A DNA stretch of 49,449 nucleotides from Halomonas sp. 54_146 (GTDB lineage Bacteria > Pseudomonadota > Gammaproteobacteria > Pseudomonadales > Halomonadaceae). Every line of letters begins with the position of its first letter. The first letter of the stretch is position 1. Positions 16,820-25,565 of this stretch are shown here, piece by piece. The notes under the pieces were generated by a model that ran no database searches, was not told the DNA's origin, and was given only the letters and a program-made list of their open reading frames with translations. The position numbers and the translations under genes were made by a program. The stretch is from assembly GCF_001507855.1 (NCBI RefSeq), contig NZ_LGEN01000025.1, positions 1 to 49,449 on the forward strand, in the 5' to 3' direction.

Positions 16820-19800
16820 CGCCGTTAACCCTCACCATGCAGGCGTTTGGGCCTTTTGCGGGCACAGAACGCATTGATTTCACTGCGCTGGGCAGAAGCC
16901 CGCTGTTTCTGATTAATGGCCCCACCGGAGCGGGCAAAAGCTCGATTCTTGATGCGCTGTGTTTTGCGCTTTACGGCCAAACCACCGGCAACGAGCGCGA
17001 CCCCGCGCAGATGCGCTGTGATCAAGCGGACGCCGCGCTGCTAACCGAAGTGACGCTCGATTTTCGCCTGCGAGGCGTGGATTACCGGGTTCGCCGCGTG
17101 CCCCAGCAGGAACGCCCCAAGGCGCGCGGCGAAGGCACCACCACCCATAACGCGGAAGCGCAGCTGTGGCGTTTGAAAACGGGTGGCGAGGTCGAAACCT
17201 GCTTAGTCGCCCGCAAGGTCAACGATGCCACCGCAGAGCTGCAAACCCTGATTGGCCTGGATGCTAACCAGTTTCGCCAGGTGATGGTGCTGCCCCAGGG
17301 CAAGTTCCGCGAACTGCTGCTGGCTGGCTCCAAAGAGCGCGAAGTGATTTTTTCTCAGCTGTTTCAAACGCAGATTTTTCAGCGTATTGAAGAGCGCCTG
17401 CGCACTCAGGCCAATCAAATCGAGCGGGCGGTGAATGATCATCGCCAGCATATCAGCGGCATTCTTGCCGGCGGAGAGCTTGCCAGCGAAGCCGCGTTAG
17501 CGCAGGAGCTTGAAGCACTGACACCCCAGGTAGACCAAGCGCGGCAACAGTTCGAAGCCGCCCAGCTGAAATGCCGCAGCGCCGAAAAGCAGCGCAATGA
17601 GGCGCTGGAACTGCAGCGCAAATTTGAGGCCCGCGATCGGCTTGCGGCGGATAAAACCCGCCATCTTGAGCAGCACGCTCGCATAGAGAGCAGTAAAGAG
17701 CGTTTAGCGCAAAGCACCCACGCCCAGGCGCTGCGCCCTTACAGTACCGCTTTAGTTCAGGCGCAGCAGGCGTTAACCGTCGCCCAAGCCGATCAGCAGC
17801 AGGCGCAAGCCGCCTTAGCCACCCAGCGTACTAACGCCGAACAGGCGCAGCAGGCGTTAGAAACGGCACGCCAGCGTCAGGCGGAGCTTCCCGCACTGCG
17901 TGAACAGCATCGCCAGCTGGGCGAGTTTATCCTTAAAAGCCAGCAGTTAAGCCAGCTGCAAGGGCGTTTTCAAACGGCGCAGGCTGCCTGGCAACAGGCC
18001 GATGGGGCGCTCAAGCGTGATGAGGCGCAGCTAGATAGCATTCGCCAGCAGGGCGAAGCGATAGGCGTTAATCTGGAGCGTTTACAGGTTGAGTTCCAGC
18101 AGTTGGCCAGCGCCCCCGCAGAGCTAAGCCGCCATAACCACCTGCTAACCCAGCGCCAAGAGCTGGATGATCTCACTCGGCAAGGGCATGCGTTAACCAC
18201 GCAACAGCAGCAGGCAACGGAAGCTCTCAACCGCCAGCAACGCGAAGCAGAGCAAGCGCAGCGCCACGCCACCGAGCAGGAGATGCGCTGGCACCAGGGG
18301 CAGGCCGCGCTGTTAGCGCTTACTCTTGAACAGGATGCTCCTTGCCCGGTGTGCGGCAGCCTGGAGCATCCAGCCCCAGCGGCCAACAGTGCAGACGTGG
18401 TCACCCAGGCGCAGGTTGAAGACGCCAGGGCGGCGCAAGAACAGGCTCGCCAAGCACGCCAGAGCGCCGAACGTGATCATCATCAGCTCGCGCAGCAGAT
18501 TAACTACACCGCAGAGCAGGCTCAGCGGCTTAGCCAGCAGCTGGGCGAGTGGGCTAGCCACGCGCTAATTGAGCTGCAACATGCCTGCGAAGATTTGCGC
18601 CGCCAAGTGCAGCGCCGGGAAAGCGTTGAGACTGAGATTAGCCAGCAAAACGCCGCTCGCGATACGCTGCGCCGTGAGTGGGTCGCGCTGGATAAACAGC
18701 TCAAAACCCAGCAACCCGCGGTTGAAAAGGCCAAAGAAGACGCGCTGCGGCTAGAAAGCCAGCGTGACCAGCTGAGCCAATCGCTGCCGGAAAATGCCCG
18801 CGACCCTGAGGCAATGCGCCAAACCCTCGCTGAGCTGGAACGCCAGATCGCACAGCTGGAAAAAGCCTGGGAGAGTGCTCAGCAGGCGCTTTCGACTAGC
18901 CAAACCCAGCTGGCGCGAGCAGACGAGCAATGGCGCGGGGCAAGCGAACGAGTCGAACAGGCTAAACAAACACTTGAACAAGCCCAAACAGCGTGGCACG
19001 CCGCGCTGCAGGCCAGCCCTTTTAGTGATGAGGCGGCGTTTCAGGCAGCGCAGTTGGATGACCTACAACAGCAAGAGTTAACTCGCCAAGTAGAGGCGTA
19101 CCAACGTCGCTTAGCCGAGCTTGAAGGCGCGCTGGAGAATTACCACACCCAGCTGGCGGGAAAAGCGCCGCCGGATATCACCGCGCTGACCAGCCTAGCC
19201 GAGGCCGCCCAGGCAGAAGAGCACACCAAGCTAGAGGCCTGGCGGGGGCTGGATGGACGGTTGACCACGCTCAAAGGCATTGGCCAAAAGCTGGCCACTG
19301 CTCATACGGCGCAGGCAGAGCTCGAAGCCCAATATCAGCTGTGGGGCACGCTCAGCGAAGTCGCCAATGGCCGCACCGGGCACCGTATTAGCCTGCAGCG
19401 CTTTGTGCTGGGCGTGCTGCTGGATGACGTGCTGATTCAAGCCTCCGAGCGGCTGGTGCGCATGAGCCGCGGGCGTTATCAGTTGGTGCGTCGGGAAGAT
19501 CCGTCAAAAGGCAACAAAGCCTCGGGGCTGGAACTGGATGTGGCCGACACCTACACCGGTAAGAACCGCTCGGTAGCGACGCTTTCTGGCGGGGAATCGT
19601 TTATGGCCGCGCTTTCGCTGGCGCTGGGGCTCTCGGATGTGGTGCAGGCTTACGCTGGCGGTATTCAGCTGGATACACTATTTATCGATGAAGGCTTTGG
19701 CAGCCTGGATCAGGATGCCTTGGACCAAGCCATCGCCATGCTTAGCGAACTGCAAATGGGCGGGCGCATGATTGGTGTGATCTCCCATGTCAGCGAACTC

Positions 19801-19881
19801 AAAGAGCAAATGCCAGTCCGTATAGACGTGCGTGCCAGCCGCCAGGGCAGCTCGGTGGAAGTAAAGGGCGCACTTCTTTAA
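16816..19881 (+). CDS. sbcC: SbcC ATPase subunit (Rad50-like)
   Basis: The 1021-residue SMC-like ATPase has Walker A GPTGAGKS at residues 35-42, a long Gln/Ala/Glu-rich coiled coil with a zinc-hook CPVC at 510-513 near the midpoint, then the ABC signature LSGGES (about 922) and Walker B TLFIDEGFGSLD (about 955). ATP binding closes two heads, the hook joins two coils, and the partner SbcD cuts DNA ends. Its length is ordinary for SbcC. The start overlaps sbcD by 4 bp. There is no terminator before the next gene; the 105-bp gap that follows includes a fresh ribosome site. Confidence 0.96.
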   Translation: MTPLTLTMQAFGPFAGTERIDFTALGRSPLFLINGPTGAGKSSILDALCFALYGQTTGNERDPAQMRCDQADAALLTEVTLDFRLRGVDYRVRRVPQQERPKARGEGTTTHNAEAQLWRLKTGGEVETCLVARKVNDATAELQTLIGLDANQFRQVMVLPQGKFRELLLAGSKEREVIFSQLFQTQIFQRIEERLRTQANQIERAVNDHRQHISGILAGGELASEAALAQELEALTPQVDQARQQFEAAQLKCRSAEKQRNEALELQRKFEARDRLAADKTRHLEQHARIESSKERLAQSTHAQALRPYSTALVQAQQALTVAQADQQQAQAALATQRTNAEQAQQALETARQRQAELPALREQHRQLGEFILKSQQLSQLQGRFQTAQAAWQQADGALKRDEAQLDSIRQQGEAIGVNLERLQVEFQQLASAPAELSRHNHLLTQRQELDDLTRQGHALTTQQQQATEALNRQQREAEQAQRHATEQEMRWHQGQAALLALTLEQDAPCPVCGSLEHPAPAANSADVVTQAQVEDARAAQEQARQARQSAERDHHQLAQQINYTAEQAQRLSQQLGEWASHALIELQHACEDLRRQVQRRESVETEISQQNAARDTLRREWVALDKQLKTQQPAVEKAKEDALRLESQRDQLSQSLPENARDPEAMRQTLAELERQIAQLEKAWESAQQALSTSQTQLARADEQWRGASERVEQAKQTLEQAQTAWHAALQASPFSDEAAFQAAQLDDLQQQELTRQVEAYQRRLAELEGALENYHTQLAGKAPPDITALTSLAEAAQAEEHTKLEAWRGLDGRLTTLKGIGQKLATAHTAQAELEAQYQLWGTLSEVANGRTGHRISLQRFVLGVLLDDVLIQASERLVRMSRGRYQLVRREDPSKGNKASGLELDVADTYTGKNRSVATLSGGESFMAALSLALGLSDVVQAYAGGIQLDTLFIDEGFGSLDQDALDQAIAMLSELQMGGRMIGVISHVSELKEQMPVRIDVRASRQGSSVEVKGALL

Positions 19882-19986
19882 CGCCTAAGGCAGCGCTAGT
19901 TCATGCTGCGTTCATGCAGTATGTTTTATAACGTGAGTGAATCGTCAAACGAGCCCTAAAAATAACATATACTTAGGAGTGCAAGG

Positions 19987-20745
19987 ATGAACGCAAGCAA
20001 AATTTTACAGCAGCTGATGCAACAAGCGGGCGGAAGCCAGAAGGGCGGCAGTGGCAGCGGTGTCGATATCAAAGGCATGCTGAGCGGGCTTTCTAAGCAG
20101 CTCGGCGGTGGTGGCAGCAGCCAGGGCAGAAGCGACCAAGGCGGCGGCTCCTCCGGTGGTTTTGATGTCAAAAGCCTGCTGGGCGGCGGCGCTATGGGGC
20201 TGCTAGTGGGTTCCAAACGCGGCCGCAGCATGGGCGGCAAGGCACTAAAATACGGTGCCATTGCCGGTGTCGGCGCGCTGGCCTGGAAAGCCTGGCAGAA
20301 CTCCCAAGCGGCGAAAAATGGCAATGCGCACCAAAGTGCTGGCCAAAGCGCATCGGAAGGCGAACGGGTAGAAGTGCTTAGCGGTGAGTATCAAGAGCGC
20401 CGCAGCCTGGAGCTGTTGCAGGCGATGATTATGGCTGCCCGGGCCGATGGCCACATTGATGAGCAAGAGCAGGCGCTAATCACCGAGCAGATTGATGCCC
20501 TGGGTGCCGATCAAGAGATGCACAACTGGGTGGAACAGCAGCTAAAAGCGCCGTTGGATGCCCAGGCGCTGGCCCGCGAAGCGGACTCCCCTCAAGCGGC
20601 ACGCGAAATGTATTTAATCAGCGTGGCCGTGATCGATGACCAAAAACCCATGGAGCGCGCCTGGCTTGACCAGTTGGGCAGCGCGCTTAACTTGCCCAAA
20701 GAGATGACCGCTGAACTTGAGCGTCAAGCGCAGCAGGCAGGTTAA
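19987..20745 (+). CDS. YebE/DUF533 inner-membrane protein with a TerB-like domain
   Basis: The 252-residue protein has a Gly/Ser/Gln-rich N-terminal half (about 15-70), one hydrophobic segment ALKYGAIAGVGALAWKAW (about 86-103), and a C-terminal all-alpha domain (about 128-250) with AARADGHIDEQEQALI, the acidic motif of TerB/DUF533 domains. YebE-type proteins are envelope-associated and sometimes stress- or CpxR-regulated in enterobacteria; the biochemical function is unknown. AGGAG lies about 10 nt before the ATG, with AAGG closer. The stop codon shares its last base with the pgpA start (TAATG), so the two are translationally coupled. This ties a DUF533 protein to phospholipid synthesis in this organism. 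Confidence 0.85.
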   Translation: MNASKILQQLMQQAGGSQKGGSGSGVDIKGMLSGLSKQLGGGGSSQGRSDQGGGSSGGFDVKSLLGGGAMGLLVGSKRGRSMGGKALKYGAIAGVGALAWKAWQNSQAAKNGNAHQSAGQSASEGERVEVLSGEYQERRSLELLQAMIMAARADGHIDEQEQALITEQIDALGADQEMHNWVEQQLKAPLDAQALAREADSPQAAREMYLISVAVIDDQKPMERAWLDQLGSALNLPKEMTAELERQAQQAG

Positions 20746-21224
20746 TGCTGGAGACGGTTAATTTTTGGCTAGCCACCGGCTTTGGGTTAGGGCTAGCGCC
20801 GGTGGCACCGGGTACGGTTGGTTCGTTGCTGGGAGTTCCGCTGGCGTGGTGGTTGTTAAGCCGCCCGCTGGTTCAGCAGGGTGCCGTTATGGTTATTTTG
20901 CTAGCGCTGGCGGTGCCGGTTTGTCACTACGCTTCGCTGCAGTTTGCAGGATTAGACCACGGCAGTATCGTCGCCGATGAGTTCCTGGCGTTCCCGCTGG
21001 CGGTCATTGGGTTGAAGGCTGCGCGTCATCCGCTGGTCATGGCGCTGGCTTTCGTTGTGTATCGGTTTTTTGATTCGATCAAGCCGCCGCCGATTCATCT
21101 GGCGGAGTATGTGCAGGGCGGCTTTGGCATTGTGCTAGACGACGTTATCGCTGCACTGGTGGCCTGGGTAGTGATGGCAATTGGGCTAAAACTTTGGCAG
21201 CGCCGATCGCCACAGCGCGCTTAA
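20745..21224 (+). CDS. pgpA: Phosphatidylglycerophosphatase A
   Basis: The 159-residue membrane enzyme has the PgpA motifs in order: APGTVGS (about 20-27), DHGSIVADEF (about 71-80), YRFFDSIKPPPIHLAE and GGFGIVLDDVIAAL. The conserved acidic residues in the DE and DD motifs bind Mg2+. It dephosphorylates phosphatidylglycerol phosphate to phosphatidylglycerol at the inner membrane. In many gammaproteobacteria pgpA follows thiL; here it instead follows a YebE/DUF533 gene by a 1-bp overlap. A strong terminator follows. Confidence 0.93.
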   Translation: MLETVNFWLATGFGLGLAPVAPGTVGSLLGVPLAWWLLSRPLVQQGAVMVILLALAVPVCHYASLQFAGLDHGSIVADEFLAFPLAVIGLKAARHPLVMALAFVVYRFFDSIKPPPIHLAEYVQGGFGIVLDDVIAALVAWVVMAIGLKLWQRRSPQRA

Positions 21225-21246
21225 ACGCTTTTTAGTGTGGCAAAAA

Positions 21247-21287
21247 AGCGCCGCTAGCCTGATGAAAAGCTAGCGGCGCTCTTGTTT
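21247..21287 (+). terminator. Terminator between pgpA and the aldehyde dehydrogenase gene
   Basis: A perfect 12-bp stem (AGCGCCGCTAGC and its complement, 21247-21258 and 21269-21280) has a 10-nt loop, then CTTGTTT. On the minus strand an A-run upstream becomes T6 after the stem, so it can also terminate the convergent aldehyde dehydrogenase transcript. Confidence 0.85.
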
Positions 21288-21332
21288 CCGTTGCAGATGT
21301 TTTACCGCTCATGATGTTGAGCGTTTACCGCA

Positions 21333-22715
21333 TTACTCTTGGACGACAATCACCGACTTAACATTGACGAACTCAAGCATGCCAAAGCCGCCGTGCTCGC
21401 GGCCATAGCCCGAGTTTTTCACGCCACCGAAAGGCATTTCCGGGGTAGCAACACCAAAGCCATTGATAAACACCATGCCGGTATCAAAGTACTTGCTGGC
21501 AAGCTCGGTGGCGCGTTTTACATCTTTAGAGATGATGCCGCCGCCCAGGCCGTAACGGCTGTCGTTGGCAATGCGCATGGCATCTTCGTCATCTTTGGCA
21601 CGAATTAGCGCAGCGACGGGGCCAAACAGCTCGTCGTCGTAAGCGGGCTGACCAGGGGTGACGTTATCCAGCACGGTGACCGGGTAAAACGCGCCCTTGC
21701 CTGATGGCTTTTCACCGCCGCAAAGAATCTTCGCGCCTTTGCGCACGCTCTCTTCCACCTGCTTGTGGAGGCCATCGCGAAGATCGACGCGGGCCATGGG
21801 GCCAAGGTCGCTGTCTTCTTGGGTTGGGTCACCTGCTTTCAGCGCCTGCATGCGCTCTACGTAGCGTTTTTTAAACGTTTCATAGTTCTTGTCAGTGACC
21901 ACAAAACGCTTGGCCGCCACACAGGTTTGACCGCCGTTGTAGACGCGCCCTGTTACGCAGGTGTCGATGGCGACATCCATATCGGCGTCATCAAGTACCA
22001 GGTAAGCGTCGTTGGAACCCAGTTCCAGTACCGTCTTCTTAAGGTTTTCAGCGGCTTTGGCGCCGACTTTACGGCCTGCGCCGTCGCTGCCTGTTAGCGT
22101 CACGCCCCGCACGGCAGGGTGAGCGATGACTTCGTCAGAAATATCGTGAGAGATCACCAGCGTGCGGAAGACGTTCTCAGGAAGCCCCGCTTCGCGGTAG
22201 ATTTTTTCCAGCAGCAGGCCGCTGCCGGTCACGTTTTCAGCGTGTTTTAGCAGCACGCCGTTACCCGCCATGAGGTTGGCGATGGAGTAACGTACCACCT
22301 GATACGCCGGGAAGTTCCAGGGCTGAATGCCGTAGATCACGCCCATTGGTGAGTAGGTCACAAAACCGCGCTCGCCATTGCCAGGCTGACGCTCTTCGTC
22401 GGCTAGCTTTTTGGGGCCATGTTCAGTGGTGTAGTCACAGATGCCGGTACACAAATCAACTTCCTGACGAGCCTGAGAAGGCAGTTTCCCCATCTCTTTG
22501 ACCATCAGGTCAGCAAGTTCTCCTTTGTGTTTTTGCAGCGCTTGGCCAATGGCTTTGACCGTTTTAGCGCGGCTTTCCAGCGATTCTAGGCGCCAATCGA
22601 GAAACGCCTCGTAGCAGGCGTCCACTATCTGCTTGGCTTCCGCGCTGCTCATTAGCGTATAGGATTCGAGGGTTTCACCATTGGTGGGATTGATCGTCTT
22701 GATACTGTTGCTCAT
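21333..22715 (-). CDS. NAD(P)+-dependent succinate-semialdehyde dehydrogenase, Sad-like
   Basis: The 460-residue aldehyde dehydrogenase has the family motifs in order: PWNFPAYQV (about 138-146), the catalytic-base glutamate in LELGSNDAY, nucleophile Cys265 in GQTCVAAKR, EELFGPVAA-like ELFGPVAAL and PFGGVKNSGYGRE. Length and sequence resemble the Sad (YneI)/GabD1 group, which oxidises succinate semialdehyde to succinate in the cytosol. It lies downstream of a minus-strand LysR gene, across the regulator's intergenic space, and opposite to the 3-hydroxypropionate genes. A related role with malonate semialdehyde is possible, but the residues do not tell. The ribosome site is GGAG within AGGAGATC before the ATG. 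Confidence 0.85.
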   Translation of the reverse strand: MSNSIKTINPTNGETLESYTLMSSAEAKQIVDACYEAFLDWRLESLESRAKTVKAIGQALQKHKGELADLMVKEMGKLPSQARQEVDLCTGICDYTTEHGPKKLADEERQPGNGERGFVTYSPMGVIYGIQPWNFPAYQVVRYSIANLMAGNGVLLKHAENVTGSGLLLEKIYREAGLPENVFRTLVISHDISDEVIAHPAVRGVTLTGSDGAGRKVGAKAAENLKKTVLELGSNDAYLVLDDADMDVAIDTCVTGRVYNGGQTCVAAKRFVVTDKNYETFKKRYVERMQALKAGDPTQEDSDLGPMARVDLRDGLHKQVEESVRKGAKILCGGEKPSGKGAFYPVTVLDNVTPGQPAYDDELFGPVAALIRAKDDEDAMRIANDSRYGLGGGIISKDVKRATELASKYFDTGMVFINGFGVATPEMPFGGVKNSGYGREHGGFGMLEFVNVKSVIVVQE

Positions 22716-22748
22716 AAGATCTCCTATCTATAGATCAACGTTGGGTCA

Positions 22749-22771
22749 AAGCGTCCAGCTCCAGGACGCTT
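22749..22771 (-). promoter_or_regulatory. Inverted repeat upstream of the Sad-like gene
   Basis: AAGCGTCC and GGACGCTT are separated by 7 nt, about 35 bp upstream of the start codon. On the minus strand only TTT follows, so it could be a weak terminator for the upstream LysR gene or an operator for the aldehyde dehydrogenase gene. Confidence 0.4.
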
Positions 22772-22819
22772 ATCAACCGACCGGTCTATTTCTGATGTAC
22801 GGTCACTGTAGTACAACAT

Positions 22820-22877
22820 GAGCGCTTATGCGTAACGACAGCGCTCACTCTTCAGCAGTACTCATTCTTCAGCAGTA
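22820..22877. repeat. Inverted repeat overlapping a 17-bp tandem duplication
   Basis: A 7-bp inverted repeat (GAGCGCT 22820-22826, AGCGCTC 22840-22846) is followed by two 17-bp copies (CTCACTCTTCAGCAGTA 22844-22860 and one with a single mismatch at 22861-22877). It sits just after the LysR stop codon on the minus strand. Confidence 0.7.
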
Positions 22878-22905
22878 CTTATGTGTCCGGCAGTGATTTA
22901 CGCCA

Positions 22906-23838
22906 TCAGTTCAGTCGATGTGGCCAAACTTCATCCAACGTACTGAGCGCAGCGTTGACGGTTGGTTCGTTGGCGCTGTCGTGACGCCAGATAAAGCTTA
23001 ATGCGCAGGGCAGGCGAATATTGTCTGCAACCGCCAGGCCACTCTCCTGACGTTCCGTCATCGCCAGGGCGTCGCGTGCCAGGCTCAGGCCAACGCCTGC
23101 GCGCACCAGGTCCAACATGCAGGCTTCCTGGTCGACCTGGGCCACCCGGTTAGGCACCGCGCCGCTTTTCGCTAGCGCCTGCTTTAACAGCCGGTGGTGG
23201 GCGGAATTTTGCGGGGTGACAATCCACGGTAGCGTTGCCAGGTGTTCCCAACGGGTATCAATCAGCCTATTTTCCCAGCCCGCAGGGGCGATAACGTGGT
23301 AGTGGAAGTGCGTCAGCTCGCGCCAGGCCAGTGCCTCATGCTCTTTTCCTGGAGTGAATCCAGGGGCCTGTTCAGGCCCTTGGCCGGGCGGCGCTAAATA
23401 AAAGCCGACATCCAAATCGCCCTGTTCAACGCGGTTCAGCACGCTGCCGCTCATTCCGTGATGCAGTTCGGTTTCTAACTGGGGTGCGCGTGCCATTAAG
23501 CGGCTTAAAAAAGCGCCAAGGCGGAGAAATTCCGGGTCAACAATGGTGCCGATGGAGAGCTTGCCGCGCAGCGTGCTGTGCAGGGTTCCGGCGGTTTGTT
23601 CAAAGGCCTGGGCGCTGGCCAGAGCTTTTTCAGCAGCAGGCAGCAGCGCGTGGCCGTCGGCGGTTAGCGCAAGGCCTTGGGGGCGGCGACTAAACAGCGT
23701 CAGCCCCAAATTTAGCTGTAATTGCTTCAACTTTAGGCTAATGGCCGGTTGCGTCAGGTGTAGTTGTTCTGCGGCGCGTGACACGCTGCCCGTTCTTGCA
23801 ACGGCCACGAAGGCGCGCAGTGTGGCGTAGTCTTGCAT
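22906..23838 (-). CDS. LysR-family transcriptional regulator, probable 3-hydroxypropionate regulator
   Basis: The 310-residue protein has an N-terminal winged helix-turn-helix (about 1-60; TGSVSRAAEQLHLTQPAISLKLKQLQ is the recognition region) and a periplasmic-binding-protein-like effector domain. I prefer the ATG at 23838 (MQDYATLRAF) over 23850 because GAGG lies 7 nt upstream, while the first ATG has only an adjacent AGGA and lies inside a palindrome. The gene is divergent from dddC/dddA homologues with about 160 bp between them, the usual layout for an LTTR controlling its neighbour. In Pseudomonas denitrificans a divergent LysR protein activates the equivalent 3-hydroxypropionate genes, so this role is inferred by context. 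The Sad-like gene downstream may also be a target. Confidence 0.85.
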   Translation of the reverse strand: MQDYATLRAFVAVARTGSVSRAAEQLHLTQPAISLKLKQLQLNLGLTLFSRRPQGLALTADGHALLPAAEKALASAQAFEQTAGTLHSTLRGKLSIGTIVDPEFLRLGAFLSRLMARAPQLETELHHGMSGSVLNRVEQGDLDVGFYLAPPGQGPEQAPGFTPGKEHEALAWRELTHFHYHVIAPAGWENRLIDTRWEHLATLPWIVTPQNSAHHRLLKQALAKSGAVPNRVAQVDQEACMLDLVRAGVGLSLARDALAMTERQESGLAVADNIRLPCALSFIWRHDSANEPTVNAALSTLDEVWPHRLN

Positions 23839-23848
23839 GGTGAGCCTC

Positions 23849-23866
23849 ATATCCTAGCGCTGATAT
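23849..23866. promoter_or_regulatory. Candidate LysR operator
   Basis: ATATC and GATAT form a perfect palindrome around 8 nt, immediately upstream of the LysR start at 23838 in the divergent promoter space. Location and dyad form fit an autoregulatory LTTR box; binding is not shown. Confidence 0.4.
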
Positions 23867-23997
23867 TAGTAGAGCTTATAACTGGCTTTTAAATAACTCA
23901 ATTGATCCGTGCGTAGAGCGGGGTAGGCTAGGTTAAAAGTAGGCTTTTACTAACAGGCTTTTCTTAGCAAGCACTTCACACGCGCACAGGTAATCTC

Positions 23998-25539
23998 ATG
24001 ACAACTAATTCCACAACAACTAACCCTATGACAACAACAGCGATTCAGCACTTTATTAACGGCCAGGTCACCGCTGGTGAATCTTCAAACGCTCAGGACG
24101 TATTCAATCCTGCCACCGGCCACGTTACCGGCCGTGTGTCACTTGCCTCTGCGGTAGACGTGAACACCGCAGTAGAGGCGGCCCAAGCTGCCTTTCCCGC
24201 CTGGGCCGATACCCCGCCCATTCGCCGTGCCCGCGTGATGTTCAAATTTTTAGAGCTGCTCAATCTTCATAAAGATGAGTTAGCCGAAGCGATTACCAAA
24301 GAGCACGGCAAGGTGTTCACCGACGCCCAGGGGGAAGTGGCTCGCGGTATTGATATTGTTGAATTCGCCTGCGGTATCCCGCAGTTGCTTAAGGGCGATT
24401 ACACCGAGCAGGTCAGTACCGGGATTGATAACTGGACCATGCGCCAGCCGTTAGGCGTTGTTGCTGGTATAACGCCGTTTAATTTCCCCGCCATGGTGCC
24501 AATGTGGATGTTCCCGGTAGCCATTGCCGCAGGTAATACGTTTATTTTGAAGCCCAGCCCCCTTGACCCCAGCGCTTCGCTGCTAATGGCTAAGCTGCTG
24601 AAACAAGCGGGCTTGCCCGATGGCGTGTTCAATGTTGTACAGGGCGATAAAGAGTCGGTGGAAGCGCTAATCGACCATCCAAACGTTAAGGCGCTGTCGT
24701 TTGTCGGCTCCACGCCCATTGCCAACCTGATTTACGAGCGCGGCGCGCGCAACGGCAAGCGGATTCAAGCGTTGGGCGGGGCCAAAAACCACATGGTGGT
24801 GATGCCCGATGCCCATTTGGATAAAGCCGTCGATGCACTGATCGGTGCTGCTTATGGCTCTGCCGGTGAGCGCTGCATGGCGATTAGCGTGGCGGTGTTA
24901 GTGGGCGACGTGGCGGATAAAGTCGTTCCAGCCTTGGCAGAGCGAGCTAAAGCGTTAAAAGTAAAAGACGGTATGCAGCTGGATGCGGAAATGGGCCCCA
25001 TTGTCACCCGCCAAGCCCATCAGCGGATTACCGGGTATATCGAAAAAGGCGTAGCGGAAGGCGCTGAATTAGTGGTTGATGGCCGCAGCTTTGAGGCCTC
25101 AGAGGCGGGTGATGACTGTGCCGAAGGGTTCTGGATGGGCGGCACGCTGTTTGACAATGTCACGCCTGAAATGACCATCTACAAAGAAGAGATTTTTGGC
25201 CCGGTGCTGGTCTGTGTGCGGGTGCCGGATATCGCCACCGCGATTCAATTGATTAACGACCACGAGTTCGGCAACGGCGTTAGCTGCTTTACCGAAAGCG
25301 GTAGCGTGGCGCGTGAGTTTGGCCGCCGTATTCAGGTTGGTATGGTAGGTATCAATGTGCCCATTCCGGTGCCCATGGCGTGGCACGGCTTTGGTGGCTG
25401 GAAACGCTCACTGTTTGGTGATACCCACGCTTACGGCGAAGAAGGCGTGCGTTTCTACACCAAGCAGAAATCTATCATGCAGCGCTGGTCGGATTCGATT
25501 GATGCTGGCGCTGAGTTTGTGATGCCTACGGCGAAGTAA
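23998..25539 (+). CDS. dddC: CoA-acylating (methyl)malonate-semialdehyde dehydrogenase
   Basis: The 513-residue enzyme belongs to the MmsA branch of aldehyde dehydrogenases: [36 protein letters not shown], catalytic Cys293 in [11 protein letters not shown], and the C-terminal [17 protein letters not shown] are diagnostic. MmsA converts methylmalonate or malonate semialdehyde with CoA and NAD+ to propionyl- or acetyl-CoA plus CO2. In the Halomonas dimethylsulfoniopropionate pathway DddC is this enzyme and works after DddA. The next gene is a DddA-type GMC dehydrogenase 26 bp downstream, so malonate semialdehyde from 3-hydroxypropionate is the likely substrate; a housekeeping valine-catabolic role (mmsA) is the alternative. 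Start at 23998 has AGG 8 nt upstream; Met11 is a second option. The N-terminus is a Thr-rich repeat ([14 protein letters not shown]). Confidence 0.88.
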   Translation: MTTNSTTTNPMTTTAIQHFINGQVTAGESSNAQDVFNPATGHVTGRVSLASAVDVNTAVEAAQAAFPAWADTPPIRRARVMFKFLELLNLHKDELAEAITKEHGKVFTDAQGEVARGIDIVEFACGIPQLLKGDYTEQVSTGIDNWTMRQPLGVVAGITPFNFPAMVPMWMFPVAIAAGNTFILKPSPLDPSASLLMAKLLKQAGLPDGVFNVVQGDKESVEALIDHPNVKALSFVGSTPIANLIYERGARNGKRIQALGGAKNHMVVMPDAHLDKAVDALIGAAYGSAGERCMAISVAVLVGDVADKVVPALAERAKALKVKDGMQLDAEMGPIVTRQAHQRITGYIEKGVAEGAELVVDGRSFEASEAGDDCAEGFWMGGTLFDNVTPEMTIYKEEIFGPVLVCVRVPDIATAIQLINDHEFGNGVSCFTESGSVAREFGRRIQVGMVGINVPIPVPMAWHGFGGWKRSLFGDTHAYGEEGVRFYTKQKSIMQRWSDSIDAGAEFVMPTAK

Positions 25540-25565
25540 CGCCTAACCGTTACGGGAGCCAGCCA

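Noticed and set aside
17970..18404. Minus-strand 144-codon frame inside sbcC
   Set aside because: Cys/Ser/Trp-rich antisense of the Gln/Ala-rich coiled coil, a common artefact.
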